Of a stretch of DNA of 64,000 nt, positions 1 through 8,196 are shown in pieces (position 1 is the first letter of the stretch; each line of letters opens with the position of its first letter). This stretch comes from Roseovarius litorisediminis. Its GTDB lineage: Bacteria > Pseudomonadota > Alphaproteobacteria > Rhodobacterales > Rhodobacteraceae. A model generated the notes under the pieces. The model was not told the origin of the DNA and made no database searches. It saw only the letters and a program-made list of their open reading frames with translations. A program made the translations under genes and the position numbers. The DNA lies in the NCBI RefSeq assembly GCF_900172295.1, contig NZ_FWFL01000005.1, positions 276,618-340,617 on the forward strand, given 5' to 3'.

Positions 1-1
1 G

Positions 2-229
2 GCTGACTTTATTGGCGATGATGAAAAATACTTCACGCGGATATACAAAATAGAAGAGTTGGATGAATTCATGCAGGACATGAATGATCACATGGGTACG
101 AATCTTGAATTGGGGCGCATGCAGACTGGCGGTCCGAAAATTGGTATCGAAAGTCTCAAGCCGCAGCAGCTTGCCAAGTTGAAGAAGCTGAATGAAAAGG
201 ATTACGAAGCATTCAGTATTTTGTCCTGA
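2..229 (+). CDS. C-terminal fragment of a sulfotransferase-like protein
   Basis: An open frame runs in from the left edge and stops at 227-229, giving 76 residues of a C-terminus; the start lies outside the window. The pattern 'IEELDEFMQDMND', then a polar linker, then 'LKKLNEKDYEAF' resembles the end of Sulfotransfer_2-type proteins, where a helix is followed by a 'Y..DY..F' motif. Two further sulfotransferase-like genes lie just downstream, which supports the reading. With so little sequence the family call is tentative; catalytic motifs would lie outside the window. Confidence 0.5.
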   Translation, partial: ADFIGDDEKYFTRIYKIEELDEFMQDMNDHMGTNLELGRMQTGGPKIGIESLKPQQLAKLKKLNEKDYEAFSILS

Positions 230-291
230 TTGACTGGCTTCCTCAAACTGGATTTTCGGTCTGCGTGGTGAAAAAGCTTTAGATCGCTTCT

Positions 292-1032
292 TTACTGGGC
301 GCACAATTTCGACAAAAGCGCGATAGCCCGATCATAGTTAGGGACATATTTGCCAATTTCAGAAGACTTCTGCCCCTTTTCATCAGAAAACTCCTCAAGA
401 CGTTCATCCTCGGCGTCAATCGCAATCCCCAGTGTTGCTGCGATATCAACGGCTTGCTTTTCTATTTTGGTGTCGCCGAAATACAGCTCTTCAAACAGGT
501 ACCAGCCGAAATCAATCTGCCGGTTGCGTAGCAGGCTGAGCGTTTGACCCACCGAAAAATAGTCCATGCGCACGCGACCTCGGACATTCTTCAGGTCGAT
601 AGGAGCGGGGGTAATTTCGCCCGAGATAATCCTGGGATAGATTTGGGCGGCAGCCTCGGGGCCCCAGGCCTGCGTTGAAATTGCCAGAAACAGGGATGCA
701 AGGCGGCGCGTCTCGTCCCGGCGCAGCAGGACGATAAAGCGGTAATTGCGTTTAAGGCAGGCGTCAATCAGGGCGCGTGTAAGTTCGGGCGGCATGATTT
801 CGACGCAATGCTTGATGTTCGGGCTTTGATCGAGGGCGGTGTCAATTGCGGCCTCCATCGCGGCGATATCACCGTCGTTCTGAAAGCTGCGCGTGATGTG
901 GCCCAGAGACCTGTCAATATTGAACGGCTCGTGTTCAATGGTCGGAAAGCTGGATATCCTGGCAAGAAAAGAGGTCAGAGAGGTGCCGCCGGTTCGGCGA
1001 AGCGTCAAGATGATCCAAGGCCTCTCGTCCAT
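292..1032 (-). CDS. Sulfotransferase-like protein (246 aa)
   Basis: Likely a cytosolic sulfotransferase using PAPS to sulfate a glycan. The N-terminus 'WIILTLRRTGGTSLTSFL' fits the 5'-phosphosulfate-binding loop (a beta strand followed by R-x-GGTSL), and 'YRFIVLLRRDETRRLASLF' fits the 3'-phosphate-binding segment (R..S pattern) near residue 100. The length is normal for the compact Stf0/LPS-type members. It is convergent with the truncated gene at the left edge. The acceptor cannot be told from sequence; the neighbouring polysaccharide genes suggest a surface glycan. Confidence 0.65.
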   Translation of the reverse strand: MDERPWIILTLRRTGGTSLTSFLARISSFPTIEHEPFNIDRSLGHITRSFQNDGDIAAMEAAIDTALDQSPNIKHCVEIMPPELTRALIDACLKRNYRFIVLLRRDETRRLASLFLAISTQAWGPEAAAQIYPRIISGEITPAPIDLKNVRGRVRMDYFSVGQTLSLLRNRQIDFGWYLFEELYFGDTKIEKQAVDIAATLGIAIDAEDERLEEFSDEKGQKSSEIGKYVPNYDRAIALLSKLCAQ

Positions 1033-1124
1033 TGCTCAATGGTTCCCGGTACATAGTGAAAGCGTGCATCATCAGAACCACGGACATTATTGATCCGCAA
1101 TTGGAATCGCAAATGGAAATAAAT

Positions 1125-1550
1125 TCAATGCAACCCTTTGAAGCAATAGCGTGTTGCCCTGCTGCCAAAGCCTTGCGGGAAACTGAAATCACCCACTGTC
1201 GGGTTGACCAGGAAGGTATTGAGAATCGTAATCGTATTCAGGTCGTCATCACCAGGGTCGTAGACGATGTTGTTGCCGGCCTGCGTGGATGGGGCAACAA
1301 AATCGGCGAAATTCCCGACTTCTGTGGTATCGTCGGCAAACCGCAGTAGATCGTACTCTATAGCGTACATCGCTGTTGAAAAGTTCTGGATCACGTCATT
1401 GCTGAAACAGGCGTCCGAGAAAACAAAGACATCTGCCCCTGCGGCAACGTTCCAGCAGTGCTTGGCCGGAGCGCTCAAAACTTCCGTGTGGAATGTTTCA
1501 GCTACATGGGAAACTGAAAAAAATGGTACGGTTATGCACCAATTGGCCAC
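1125..1550 (-). pseudogene. Remnant: C-terminal end of an RTX-type protein
   Basis: The 141-aa frame contains 'AAGADVFVFSDACFSNDVIQNF', then 'GNNIVYDPGDDDLNTITILNTF' and 'PTVGDFSF'. This is the typical layout of the module that closes haemolysin-type calcium-binding proteins (GADxFVF, xDxIxDF, DxxNTITL, DFxF). The glycine/aspartate nonapeptides that should come before it are absent; the first 35 residues look unrelated and no good ribosome binding site is seen. It is most simply the 3' end of a lost RTX gene. A short real gene cannot be excluded. Confidence 0.45.
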
Positions 1551-1723
1551 AAATTATGACGTGACTTTGGCATTTCAGATCCATGAAACTGTCGGGGCCC
1601 TTTCCCAAGGCTCGTGCTCAAGGAGTCCCAAAAACCTGTGGTCGCGCTCTTGACCGGCTAGGCCGACTGTTGCACAGACATTCATGCGCAATGGCAATTT
1701 GGGGTAGTCCCAAGGAACGTTGA

Positions 1724-2824
1724 TTGAGACAATCCGAAATCATGACGAAAACCCTGATAATTCATATCGGCCATTACAAGACGGGAACCACAGCTCTTCA
1801 GGTGTTTCTTGAAGAAAATGCCCCGTTTCTGGAAACGATCGGCTGCGAATATTCTTTGGTTCGACTGGAGTATTCCAAGCATTCGGATTTTGCCTTTTCA
1901 ATCCTGCGTGCTGCCGGTGTCGAGAATTTTATGCATGGTTATGGCAAACCCTACACCCCCAGGGAAATGTGGGGAGAACTGTTTGAGACGATCGAAAACT
2001 CAGACCTTGAAACCACCATCATCAGTTCCGAAGAGTTAATGCGCATCGGTCAGTTCCCGGCCGCTGCCAAAATACTTGGTGACGTTCTGAAGGGCCGGCC
2101 TGAAGGTCTGAATGTCAGGGCAATCGTCTATTTGCGCGATCCGGCCTCACACCTTGAATCCTGGTACAATCAACTGATCAAAATGGAATTTCCCCTGCCA
2201 GAGCTTAATCAGGCAGTCGATTGCGAAATCGAGGATATCCATTTTGACTACAGACGGGCAATCAACCCATGGGTCGATCTTCTGGGGCCGGAGAATGTGA
2301 TTGTCCGCCCCTACATTGACGGACACGACGACCCTGCGGCCCTGCACCGCGATTTTCTGAAGGCAATCGGCGTCGAAACGAAACAAGATCTGGCAGTGGA
2401 ATTCGGCAACCTTAATCCACGTCTGGATGATCGGGCGATCGAGTTGTTGCGCCTGATGCAGAACATGGAGTTTCCACCGGTCACGATAGAAAGAATTCGC
2501 ACACAGTTACTATCCTACCTTGAGATTCAGGACGCCCGCGCATTGGAAAAGGGTGGAGGAATGGAAATGGTCCGTGCACGCGCGCGCGCCGGGGTTGAAT
2601 GGCTTTCCGATCTGCCATTAAGCGCCATCCCCGTCGAAGATTTTACGAATGCTCTGCCTGAAGAAATACCGCAGCAAAAAGTCGAAACCAATCTGTTGAT
2701 GGGGTTCATTTTTTCAGAACTTATTCGCCTTCGCCAACGCGTTAACCGCATCGAGGCCAAACAGGTCACTGCCCGGATCACTGAACTTGAGCGCAAGATT
2801 CAGGAACTGGAAGCGCGCGAATGA
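1724..2824 (+). CDS. Sulfotransferase family protein (366 aa)
   Basis: Predicted PAPS-dependent sulfotransferase. 'IIHIGHYKTGTTALQVFL' near the N-terminus is the classic PAPS 5'-phosphosulfate loop (KTGTT), and 'IVYLRDPASHLESWYNQ' near residue 140 is the 3'-phosphate site (R...S). The last 35 residues form a charged coiled coil (RLRQRVNRIEA...ELERKIQELE), which could mediate oligomerisation. The TTG start at 1724 has an AAGGA box 7 nt upstream; an in-frame ATG at 1742 without a clear box is the alternative and starts closer to the fold. The stop overlaps the ATG of the downstream glycosyltransferase (ATGA), so the two are translationally coupled. Confidence 0.8.
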   Translation: MRQSEIMTKTLIIHIGHYKTGTTALQVFLEENAPFLETIGCEYSLVRLEYSKHSDFAFSILRAAGVENFMHGYGKPYTPREMWGELFETIENSDLETTIISSEELMRIGQFPAAAKILGDVLKGRPEGLNVRAIVYLRDPASHLESWYNQLIKMEFPLPELNQAVDCEIEDIHFDYRRAINPWVDLLGPENVIVRPYIDGHDDPAALHRDFLKAIGVETKQDLAVEFGNLNPRLDDRAIELLRLMQNMEFPPVTIERIRTQLLSYLEIQDARALEKGGGMEMVRARARAGVEWLSDLPLSAIPVEDFTNALPEEIPQQKVETNLLMGFIFSELIRLRQRVNRIEAKQVTARITELERKIQELEARE

Positions 2825-4410
2825 AAATTCTCTTTTACAATTGGGTTGATTATCTGGATGACGAAAAACGTGGCGGAGGTGTGGGCGTTTATCAGAAAAA
2901 CCTGATCCACGCATTGGGTGATTCTGATGATGTTGAGTGCCTTTTTTTGTCGTCGGGTATTTCCTATGACCTGTTCGGAACAGCGCCGCGGTGGGAAAGG
3001 GTCAGGCACGGTAGCAGTGAAGATCGGAAGTTGCGATTTGAAATCGTCAATTCGGGTGTTCTGTCGCCAGCGCATCATTCATTTGGTGACGAAAGACAGA
3101 TTGAAGACCGGGCGACGACTGAGGTCTTTTTCAACTTTATCCGCAAGAACGGCCCCTTTGACGTGGTACATTTCAACAATCTGGAAGGCCTGCCTGCCAA
3201 GGTGCTTTCCCTGAAAGAACTTTGGCCGGACACCCGTGTGGTTTTTTCCCTTCACAACTATTATCCGATTTGCCCGCAGGTGAATCTATGGTGGCATGAA
3301 AAGGAAAACTGCCTGGATTTCGACGGTGGCCGACGTTGTACCGATTGTCTTGAGCATCGTCATGACGATCGAGTTGTACGTCTGGCAAATGCTGTTGCCT
3401 TTCGGCTGAAGAAACTTGGCATGCGCCCCGGGACATGGATTTTTGACCACGGTTTTGGGCCCAGCATGCGTTGGGCTGGTCGGAGTGTAAGACTATACAA
3501 CCGACGTTTCAGAAAAAATGGAACGGGCGCGGCACCCAGGCAGGACAAGGTGAAAACCACAGGCTTGCTGGAACGGGTTGAACCGGCTTACCCAAAGTTT
3601 GCCAGGCGGCGCAGTGCCATGGTGGAAATGATAAATACCTATTGCGACCATGTGCTTTGCGTTTCTGAAAAAGCTGGTGAAGTCGCTGCCCGGTTCGGCA
3701 TTTCCCCGGCATTGATCAAGACAGGGTATATCGGAACCCGCCATGCTGAAAAGTTCGCGGCAACCTCGGCGGCGTCCAGTTTCGTCAAGCCGGATGGCAC
3801 CGTCACCCTTGCCTATCTTGGGTATATGAGGCGCGACAAAGGATTTTTCTTTCTTCTTGATGCGCTTGAGGCGCTGCCGGTCAAGGACGCGGCCAGGATA
3901 AATGTCGTGATCTGTTCCAAGCTTGTAGACAGCCAAACGATGGACAGAATTACGCAGTTGTCAGAAAAGTTTGCGTCAGTTTTGTTTGCCGATGGCTATG
4001 CCCACGATCAGCTGGACGAGTTGTTGTCGGATGTTGATCTGGGCCTGATCCCGGTTTTATGGGAAGACAACCTTCCGCAGGTCGCGATTGAAATGCATGC
4101 GCGGCATATTCCTCTGATGACGTCAGATCTGGGGGGCGCGCAAGAGTTGGGGCGTTGCCCCGATCTTGTGTTCAAGGCGGGCGATGTAAGCGATTTTGCA
4201 AGGGTATTAGGCAAAGTCCTGTCAGGAAAACTATCGATAGAGGCCTATTGGGCGGGGGCTATGGCCCCCTATACAATGGACGACCATCTGTCGGAATTGC
4301 GCAAGCACTACGCTGTTCCTGCACGGCCCATTGCCCAAATGCCATCTGCCATGCCAGCCGGAAAACCGTTGCCGAAACCTGCCAAGAGAACAAACAGGGT
4401 TTTGTTGTGA
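2821..4410 (+). CDS. GT4-type glycosyltransferase (529 aa)
   Basis: A GT-B fold glycosyltransferase of family 4. The N-terminal domain has a glycine-rich acceptor loop (RGGGVGVYQKNL) and 'FDVVHFNNLEGLPAKVL'. Around residues 155-185 there is a Cys-rich insert (CP..., C..., C..C) seen in some GT4 members. The C-terminal half has the nucleotide-sugar part 'TLAYLGYMRRDKGFFFLLDAL' and a final 'QVAIEMHARHIPLMTSDLGGAQEL', which fits the EX7E-like motif. It overlaps the upstream sulfotransferase by 4 bp, suggesting that glycan transfer and sulfation act on one product. A basic tail of about 40 residues follows. The donor sugar is unknown. Confidence 0.85.
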   Translation: MKILFYNWVDYLDDEKRGGGVGVYQKNLIHALGDSDDVECLFLSSGISYDLFGTAPRWERVRHGSSEDRKLRFEIVNSGVLSPAHHSFGDERQIEDRATTEVFFNFIRKNGPFDVVHFNNLEGLPAKVLSLKELWPDTRVVFSLHNYYPICPQVNLWWHEKENCLDFDGGRRCTDCLEHRHDDRVVRLANAVAFRLKKLGMRPGTWIFDHGFGPSMRWAGRSVRLYNRRFRKNGTGAAPRQDKVKTTGLLERVEPAYPKFARRRSAMVEMINTYCDHVLCVSEKAGEVAARFGISPALIKTGYIGTRHAEKFAATSAASSFVKPDGTVTLAYLGYMRRDKGFFFLLDALEALPVKDAARINVVICSKLVDSQTMDRITQLSEKFASVLFADGYAHDQLDELLSDVDLGLIPVLWEDNLPQVAIEMHARHIPLMTSDLGGAQELGRCPDLVFKAGDVSDFARVLGKVLSGKLSIEAYWAGAMAPYTMDDHLSELRKHYAVPARPIAQMPSAMPAGKPLPKPAKRTNRVLL

Positions 4411-4420
4411 TGGGCAAAGC

Positions 4421-4447
4421 CCCTTGTCCCCCTTGTCCCCCTTGTGC
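4421..4447 (+). repeat. Three copies of a 9-bp tandem repeat
   Basis: CCCTTGTCC is repeated head to tail three times, the last copy ending TGC. It lies between the convergent glycosyltransferase and RTX genes, about 10 bp after the first stop codon and before the RTX stop codon on the other strand. It is non-coding on both strands. Confidence 0.7.
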
Positions 4448-4455
4448 CGCATCGG

Positions 4456-5637
4456 TCAGAGAAAGATAAAGTCTTGGTCGCCGATCTGTGCTGACACGAG
4501 TCCCTCAAGCAACACGCTGCCGTCCTGCCAACTAAGAAAAAGCCCATCGGGCGTATCGTCAAAGGTGACAGACGCTGACGGTTTGGCAACGCTCAAAACA
4601 TCAACATCCGGCGTGAAGTCAGTAATCCTGCGGTTGCCTGCCGCTACGCGGAAAACAAACACGTCGGCCCCGGCGCCCCCGTTTAGTTGGTCATCGCCGC
4701 CACCGGCGTCAATCGTATCGTTGCCCTGGCCGCCAAAAACTGTGTCGCGCCCATAGATATCCGACTGGTCAGAATCGACATAGGTATCGTTGCCGGCCTC
4801 AAGATAGGCCAGGTCGCGGCCCAAACCGCCATCAATCCAGTCGTCGCCGTCACCGCCAAATAACTTGTCATCGTGGCGCCCGCCAAACAGGCTGTCATTT
4901 CCTTCGCGACCGATCAGAAGGTCATTGTGCCAATTGCCATAGATCACGTCATCGCCGCCGCCGCCGTTGACCGTGTCATTGCCATCACCGGCATAAATGG
5001 TGTCGGCGCCGTAATAGCCAGTTTGGTCATTGTCATCGAAGATATCGTCACCGGTCCCCAGATAGGCAACATCGCGACCGTTGCCGCCATCGACGACGTC
5101 ATTTCCATCCCCGGCGTAGAGGGTATCAAACTGCCCGCCGCCGACCAGCAGGTCGTTTCCGGCACCTCCGGTCAGCACGTCATGGCCATCCTGGCCATAG
5201 ATCACGTCATCACCGCCGCCGCCGTTGACCGTGTCATTGCCATCACCGGCATAAATGGTGTCGGCGCCGTAATAGCCAGTTTGGTCATTGTCATCGAAGA
5301 TATCGTCACCCGTCCCCAGATAGGCAACATCGCGACCGTTGCCGCCATCGACGACGTCATTTCCATCCCCGGCGTAGAGGGTATCAAACTGTCCGCCGCC
5401 GACCAGCAGGTCGTTTCCGGTGCCTCCGGTCAGCACGTCATGGCCATCCTGGCCATAGATCACGTCATCGCCGCCGCCGCCGTTGACCGTGTCATTGCCA
5501 TTACCGGCAAGGATCGTATCTTGCCCAAAAGCGCCAGACTCCGCACTATCTTGATAGGTGTCATTGCCAGAACCCAGACGGGCAAGGTCGCTTCCATCGC
5601 CGCCATCGACCGTGTCATCGCCGGCGCCGGAATCCAA
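4456..5637 (-). CDS. RTX protein, C-terminal part (3' side of a frameshift)
   Basis: This 393-aa frame is almost entirely haemolysin-type calcium-binding repeats (GGxGxDxxxGGxGxD and variants such as DGGNGRDVAYLGTGDD), with spacer blocks like 'DDNDQTGYYGADTIYAGDGND'. It ends with a closing module (GADVFVF...ITDFTPDVDVL...DQDFIFL) typical of type I-secreted proteins. Its first residues continue the upstream RTX frame once one G is added to the seven-G run at 5652-5658, so this is not a separate gene: the intact product would be about 950 aa from 7307 to 4456. It is probably a calcium-stabilised surface or secreted protein. Confidence 0.8.
   Translation of the reverse strand: MDSGAGDDTVDGGDGSDLARLGSGNDTYQDSAESGAFGQDTILAGNGNDTVNGGGGDDVIYGQDGHDVLTGGTGNDLLVGGGQFDTLYAGDGNDVVDGGNGRDVAYLGTGDDIFDDNDQTGYYGADTIYAGDGNDTVNGGGGDDVIYGQDGHDVLTGGAGNDLLVGGGQFDTLYAGDGNDVVDGGNGRDVAYLGTGDDIFDDNDQTGYYGADTIYAGDGNDTVNGGGGDDVIYGNWHNDLLIGREGNDSLFGGRHDDKLFGGDGDDWIDGGLGRDLAYLEAGNDTYVDSDQSDIYGRDTVFGGQGNDTIDAGGGDDQLNGGAGADVFVFRVAAGNRRITDFTPDVDVLSVAKPSASVTFDDTPDGLFLSWQDGSVLLEGLVSAQIGDQDFIFL
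4936..5451 (-). repeat. Two 258-bp direct repeats inside the RTX region
   Basis: 4936-5193 and 5194-5451 are tandem copies of 258 bp (86 codons) that differ at only about five positions. Each encodes a block of RTX nonapeptides plus the spacer with 'DDNDQTGYYG'. Near identity at DNA level points to recent duplication or gene conversion and makes unequal recombination likely. Confidence 0.9.
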
Positions 5638-7307
5638 AGTATCCTGGCCAGCCCCCCCAAAAGCCGGTCACCGCTGTCATAGCTGAAAATAAGATCATCG
5701 CCACTGAACGCTTCGATGACATCCTTTCCTGCGTGGCCGGTGATTGTATCATTTCCATTCGTTCCTTTGATGTTACGCTGAACCAGCAACAGGGGCCTGT
5801 CCGGGCCATTCTGGATGGAAGCCAACACTGCTGCCCGTTCGAGCGGCGTAGAGTCATGGCTGTAAAGTTCCAACTGTTCGCCGCGCCATTCAATCACCGC
5901 GCCAAAGCTGGTCCTGGTAATGTTCAGAAATGTGGGATCGTAAAGAAATGGCAGCGCAGTCAGATCAAGGCGGTCCTGGACGACGTTGAAGTCGGCAATG
6001 CGATCAACCGCGCCATCTGCATCAAGCACAAAAAGGTCGGCGCCTGCGCCCCCGGTAAGGGTATCCTGCCCGGCACCATCGAAAAGGATGTCGTCACCTG
6101 TCCCGCCAGAAATCCGGTCAATCCCGGCATTCCCGGACAGCAGGTCATCGCCTGCTGAACCAGACAGATCACCCGCTGCAGGCGCAGCGATGAAAACCGA
6201 ACCGCTGTTGGCAACCGAAAAGGAAAGCTGCGTGATGCCGGCCTCGCCCTGACCAGCAACCAGTATCAGAACCTCGTCCCCGATCTGCACCGCACTTATT
6301 GCGGATATGTTCTGGAGCCCGGTGAGATTGCTGTCGGCAAGGCTGGCAAGATGAACAAGGTGGCCGTGTGGCAACAGGGCCAGCACACTGATGCCATCAT
6401 CCCCGCCGCCTGCGATGACATAGGTCAGGCCATTTACGGCAAGGGTCGCGACGCTCTGGACCTGGCCGAACCGTGTGTTGAGCGTGTCCAGTACATGATC
6501 CGTTGCAACCAGTTCACCCGTCGGCGTCAATCGCAGCACAGACAGGGCCCCCATTTCGCCGGTGGTGCTGGAAGACGCAACAAGCACATAGGCGTTACCC
6601 TGAACTGTAACAGCTTCGATTGCAGTGATTGCAGGCAGAAGACCAAGGCCATTTTCCGTTCCGATCACGCCGCGCAGTGTCAGTGCGCCCGTGCCGGGAT
6701 CGACACTGTAACTACTCAAACCGGTTTCCGACCCGCTGGCAGCAACGACAAAATCGTTTTCGCTGAATCGAATGCTGGTCATTTCCGCAAGATCAAGCAC
6801 ATGGCTGTCGTCCCCGTCCAGCACCCGGGATACCTCGGCCAGGTTCCCAAGGCCGTCAGGCGCGTAGACGCCGATGCCCTGCCCATCTGCCATTGCCGCA
6901 TAAACATAACCGGCGGCGGCAACATAAAGCCCACTGATCCCCGGCCCACCGTTAGCCGTCATTGAAATTTGCGTCTGTGCACCGATACCGTCCGATACAG
7001 TGGCTGTGTAGCCCCACAGCGCATTACCATCTGCAGCGCCAACCAGCAGAAGCGACTGCGCCCCAAGTTCCAGCAATGACAAGCCACCACTTAGCGCACC
7101 AATCGGCAGGTTTGGAAAGTACACCTCGTCAACCGGTACCGGCAGGCCGCCTTGAGAAAGAGCGTAACGCACCAATCCTCCGCCCGCGCCGGTGACAGAC
7201 GTCAGGACCGGCCCGGCGCTGCCGGGCACGATATGCAGATCCACTATATTCATTGTCAGAGGTGAGGCTAACGCCCCGATCCAGCCCCCAACACGCAAAT
7301 CAAGCAT
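5460..7307 (-). CDS. RTX protein with beta-propeller-like N-terminus (5' side of a frameshift)
   Basis: The start ATG at 7307 follows AAGGA by 8 nt. Residues 1-370 form repeated blocks of about 50-60 residues with hydrophobic strand pairs (for example 'YVLVASSSTTGEMGALSVLRL', 'YVIAGGGDDGISVLALL', 'LILVAGQGEAGITQLSF'), consistent with a beta-propeller. RTX repeats begin near residue 385 (GSAGDDLLSGNAGIDRISGGTGDD), followed by a first closing module and a second RTX block. In-frame sense ends around 5655: the read-through 'LARILWIPAPAMT' is out of frame, whereas adding one G restores 'GGAGQDTLDSGAGDD'. No N-terminal signal peptide is seen, as expected for type I secretion. This is a pseudogene, a phase-variable gene, or a sequencing error in the homopolymer. 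Confidence 0.8.
   Translation of the reverse strand: MLDLRVGGWIGALASPLTMNIVDLHIVPGSAGPVLTSVTGAGGGLVRYALSQGGLPVPVDEVYFPNLPIGALSGGLSLLELGAQSLLLVGAADGNALWGYTATVSDGIGAQTQISMTANGGPGISGLYVAAAGYVYAAMADGQGIGVYAPDGLGNLAEVSRVLDGDDSHVLDLAEMTSIRFSENDFVVAASGSETGLSSYSVDPGTGALTLRGVIGTENGLGLLPAITAIEAVTVQGNAYVLVASSSTTGEMGALSVLRLTPTGELVATDHVLDTLNTRFGQVQSVATLAVNGLTYVIAGGGDDGISVLALLPHGHLVHLASLADSNLTGLQNISAISAVQIGDEVLILVAGQGEAGITQLSFSVANSGSVFIAAPAAGDLSGSAGDDLLSGNAGIDRISGGTGDDILFDGAGQDTLTGGAGADLFVLDADGAVDRIADFNVVQDRLDLTALPFLYDPTFLNITRTSFGAVIEWRGEQLELYSHDSTPLERAAVLASIQNGPDRPLLLVQRNIKGTNGNDTITGHAGKDVIEAFSGDDLIFSYDSGDRLLGGLARILWIPAPAMTRSMAAMEATLPVWVLAMTPIKIVRSLALLGKIRSLPVMAMTRSTAAAAMT
5652..5658 (-). other. Seven-G homopolymer at the RTX frameshift
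   Basis: C7 on the plus strand (G7 in the gene) lies where the two RTX frames meet. Eight G would give one continuous RTX reading frame. Such runs are prone to polymerase slippage and also to sequencing error. Confidence 0.85.
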
Positions 7308-7522
7308 TGCTCAATTCCTTGCCAACCTCTGGAAGCCCAAGGTGGACATGCAGCTTGAGACAAGCGTGCCGATATTCCGGCCAAAGTTTGGAATTTAGCA
7401 ACAAATGATCGTGTTACGTTAATCTTGCGGCAGGGCGGTATTCACGCGCTGGCGTCTGGTTTCAGGGGAAAGCCGTAGGACTTATACCACGCTGCCATGC
7501 AGTATGCTTAATGCCATCGTTG

Positions 7523-8176
7523 TCAGGACAAGAGTTTGCGGTGCAACGCGATTGCTTCGTCCAGGTCCTCAAAATATTCCAGACGCCCGTTTTCCAGAAC
7601 AATACCTGCGTCACAGAATTGCTTTATCTGTCTCATGTCATGACTGACAAGAATGGCGCTGCTGGACTTGACGCGTTCACGAAAGATGGCGTGGCTTTTT
7701 TTCCTGAAAGAGGCGTCGCCCACCGAAGTGACTTCATCCACAAGATAGGTATCAAACTGAATGCCCATCGAAGTACCAAAGCCCAACCGGGCCCGCATAC
7801 CCTGAGAATAGGTGCGAACCGGCATGTAAAAATGTTTTCCCAACTCGGCAAAATTTTCCACAAAGGCCACAAGCGCATCCGTATCAACGCCGTAAATCCG
7901 GGCGATGAAACGTACGTTCTGGGCGCCGGTCATTTCGCGGTGAAAGGACGAGCCAAAACCGACAGGCCATGAAATAGTCCCATCACTTACGACCCGGCCC
8001 TTATTGGGCCGTTGGGTGCCGGCGATCAAGTCAAGCAGGGTAGACTTGCCAGCGCCATTGCGCCCCAACAAAGCAAGCGAGACACCGGTGGGCAGGGTCA
8101 GATTCAGGTTGTCGATAACCAGCTTGCGCTGCCCGCGTACCATAAAGCTTTTTGATAGGGATTCGAAGCGGATCAT
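7523..8176 (-). CDS. kpsT: Capsule polysaccharide ABC transporter, ATP-binding subunit (KpsT-like)
   Basis: ATPase that drives export of polysaccharide across the inner membrane together with a KpsM-type permease. Walker A is GRNGAGKST at residues 38-46, the signature is the degenerate 'YSQGMRARLGF' typical of KpsT/Wzt, Walker B is 'FDTYLVDEV' (D in place of the usual second acid pair, as in KpsT), and the switch His is in 'AILVSHD'. At 217 aa it has the KpsT length, without the extra C-terminal sugar-binding domain of Wzt. It follows the KpsE-like gene by 20 bp on the same strand; its likely partner permease is on the opposite strand at 9702. Confidence 0.9.
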   Translation of the reverse strand: MIRFESLSKSFMVRGQRKLVIDNLNLTLPTGVSLALLGRNGAGKSTLLDLIAGTQRPNKGRVVSDGTISWPVGFGSSFHREMTGAQNVRFIARIYGVDTDALVAFVENFAELGKHFYMPVRTYSQGMRARLGFGTSMGIQFDTYLVDEVTSVGDASFRKKSHAIFRERVKSSSAILVSHDMRQIKQFCDAGIVLENGRLEYFEDLDEAIALHRKLLS

Positions 8177-8196
8177 CGGCCCTGCGCCCTTTTAGC

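Noticed and set aside
4936..5451. Regularly repeated blocks that could suggest a CRISPR array
   Set aside because: The repeats are 258 bp, adjacent without spacers, and code for RTX motifs.
4873..5682. Long open frame (269 codons) on the plus strand across the RTX repeats
   Set aside because: It is the antisense of the Gly/Asp repeats; its residues are a monotone of A, I, V and D that mirror the RTX codons.
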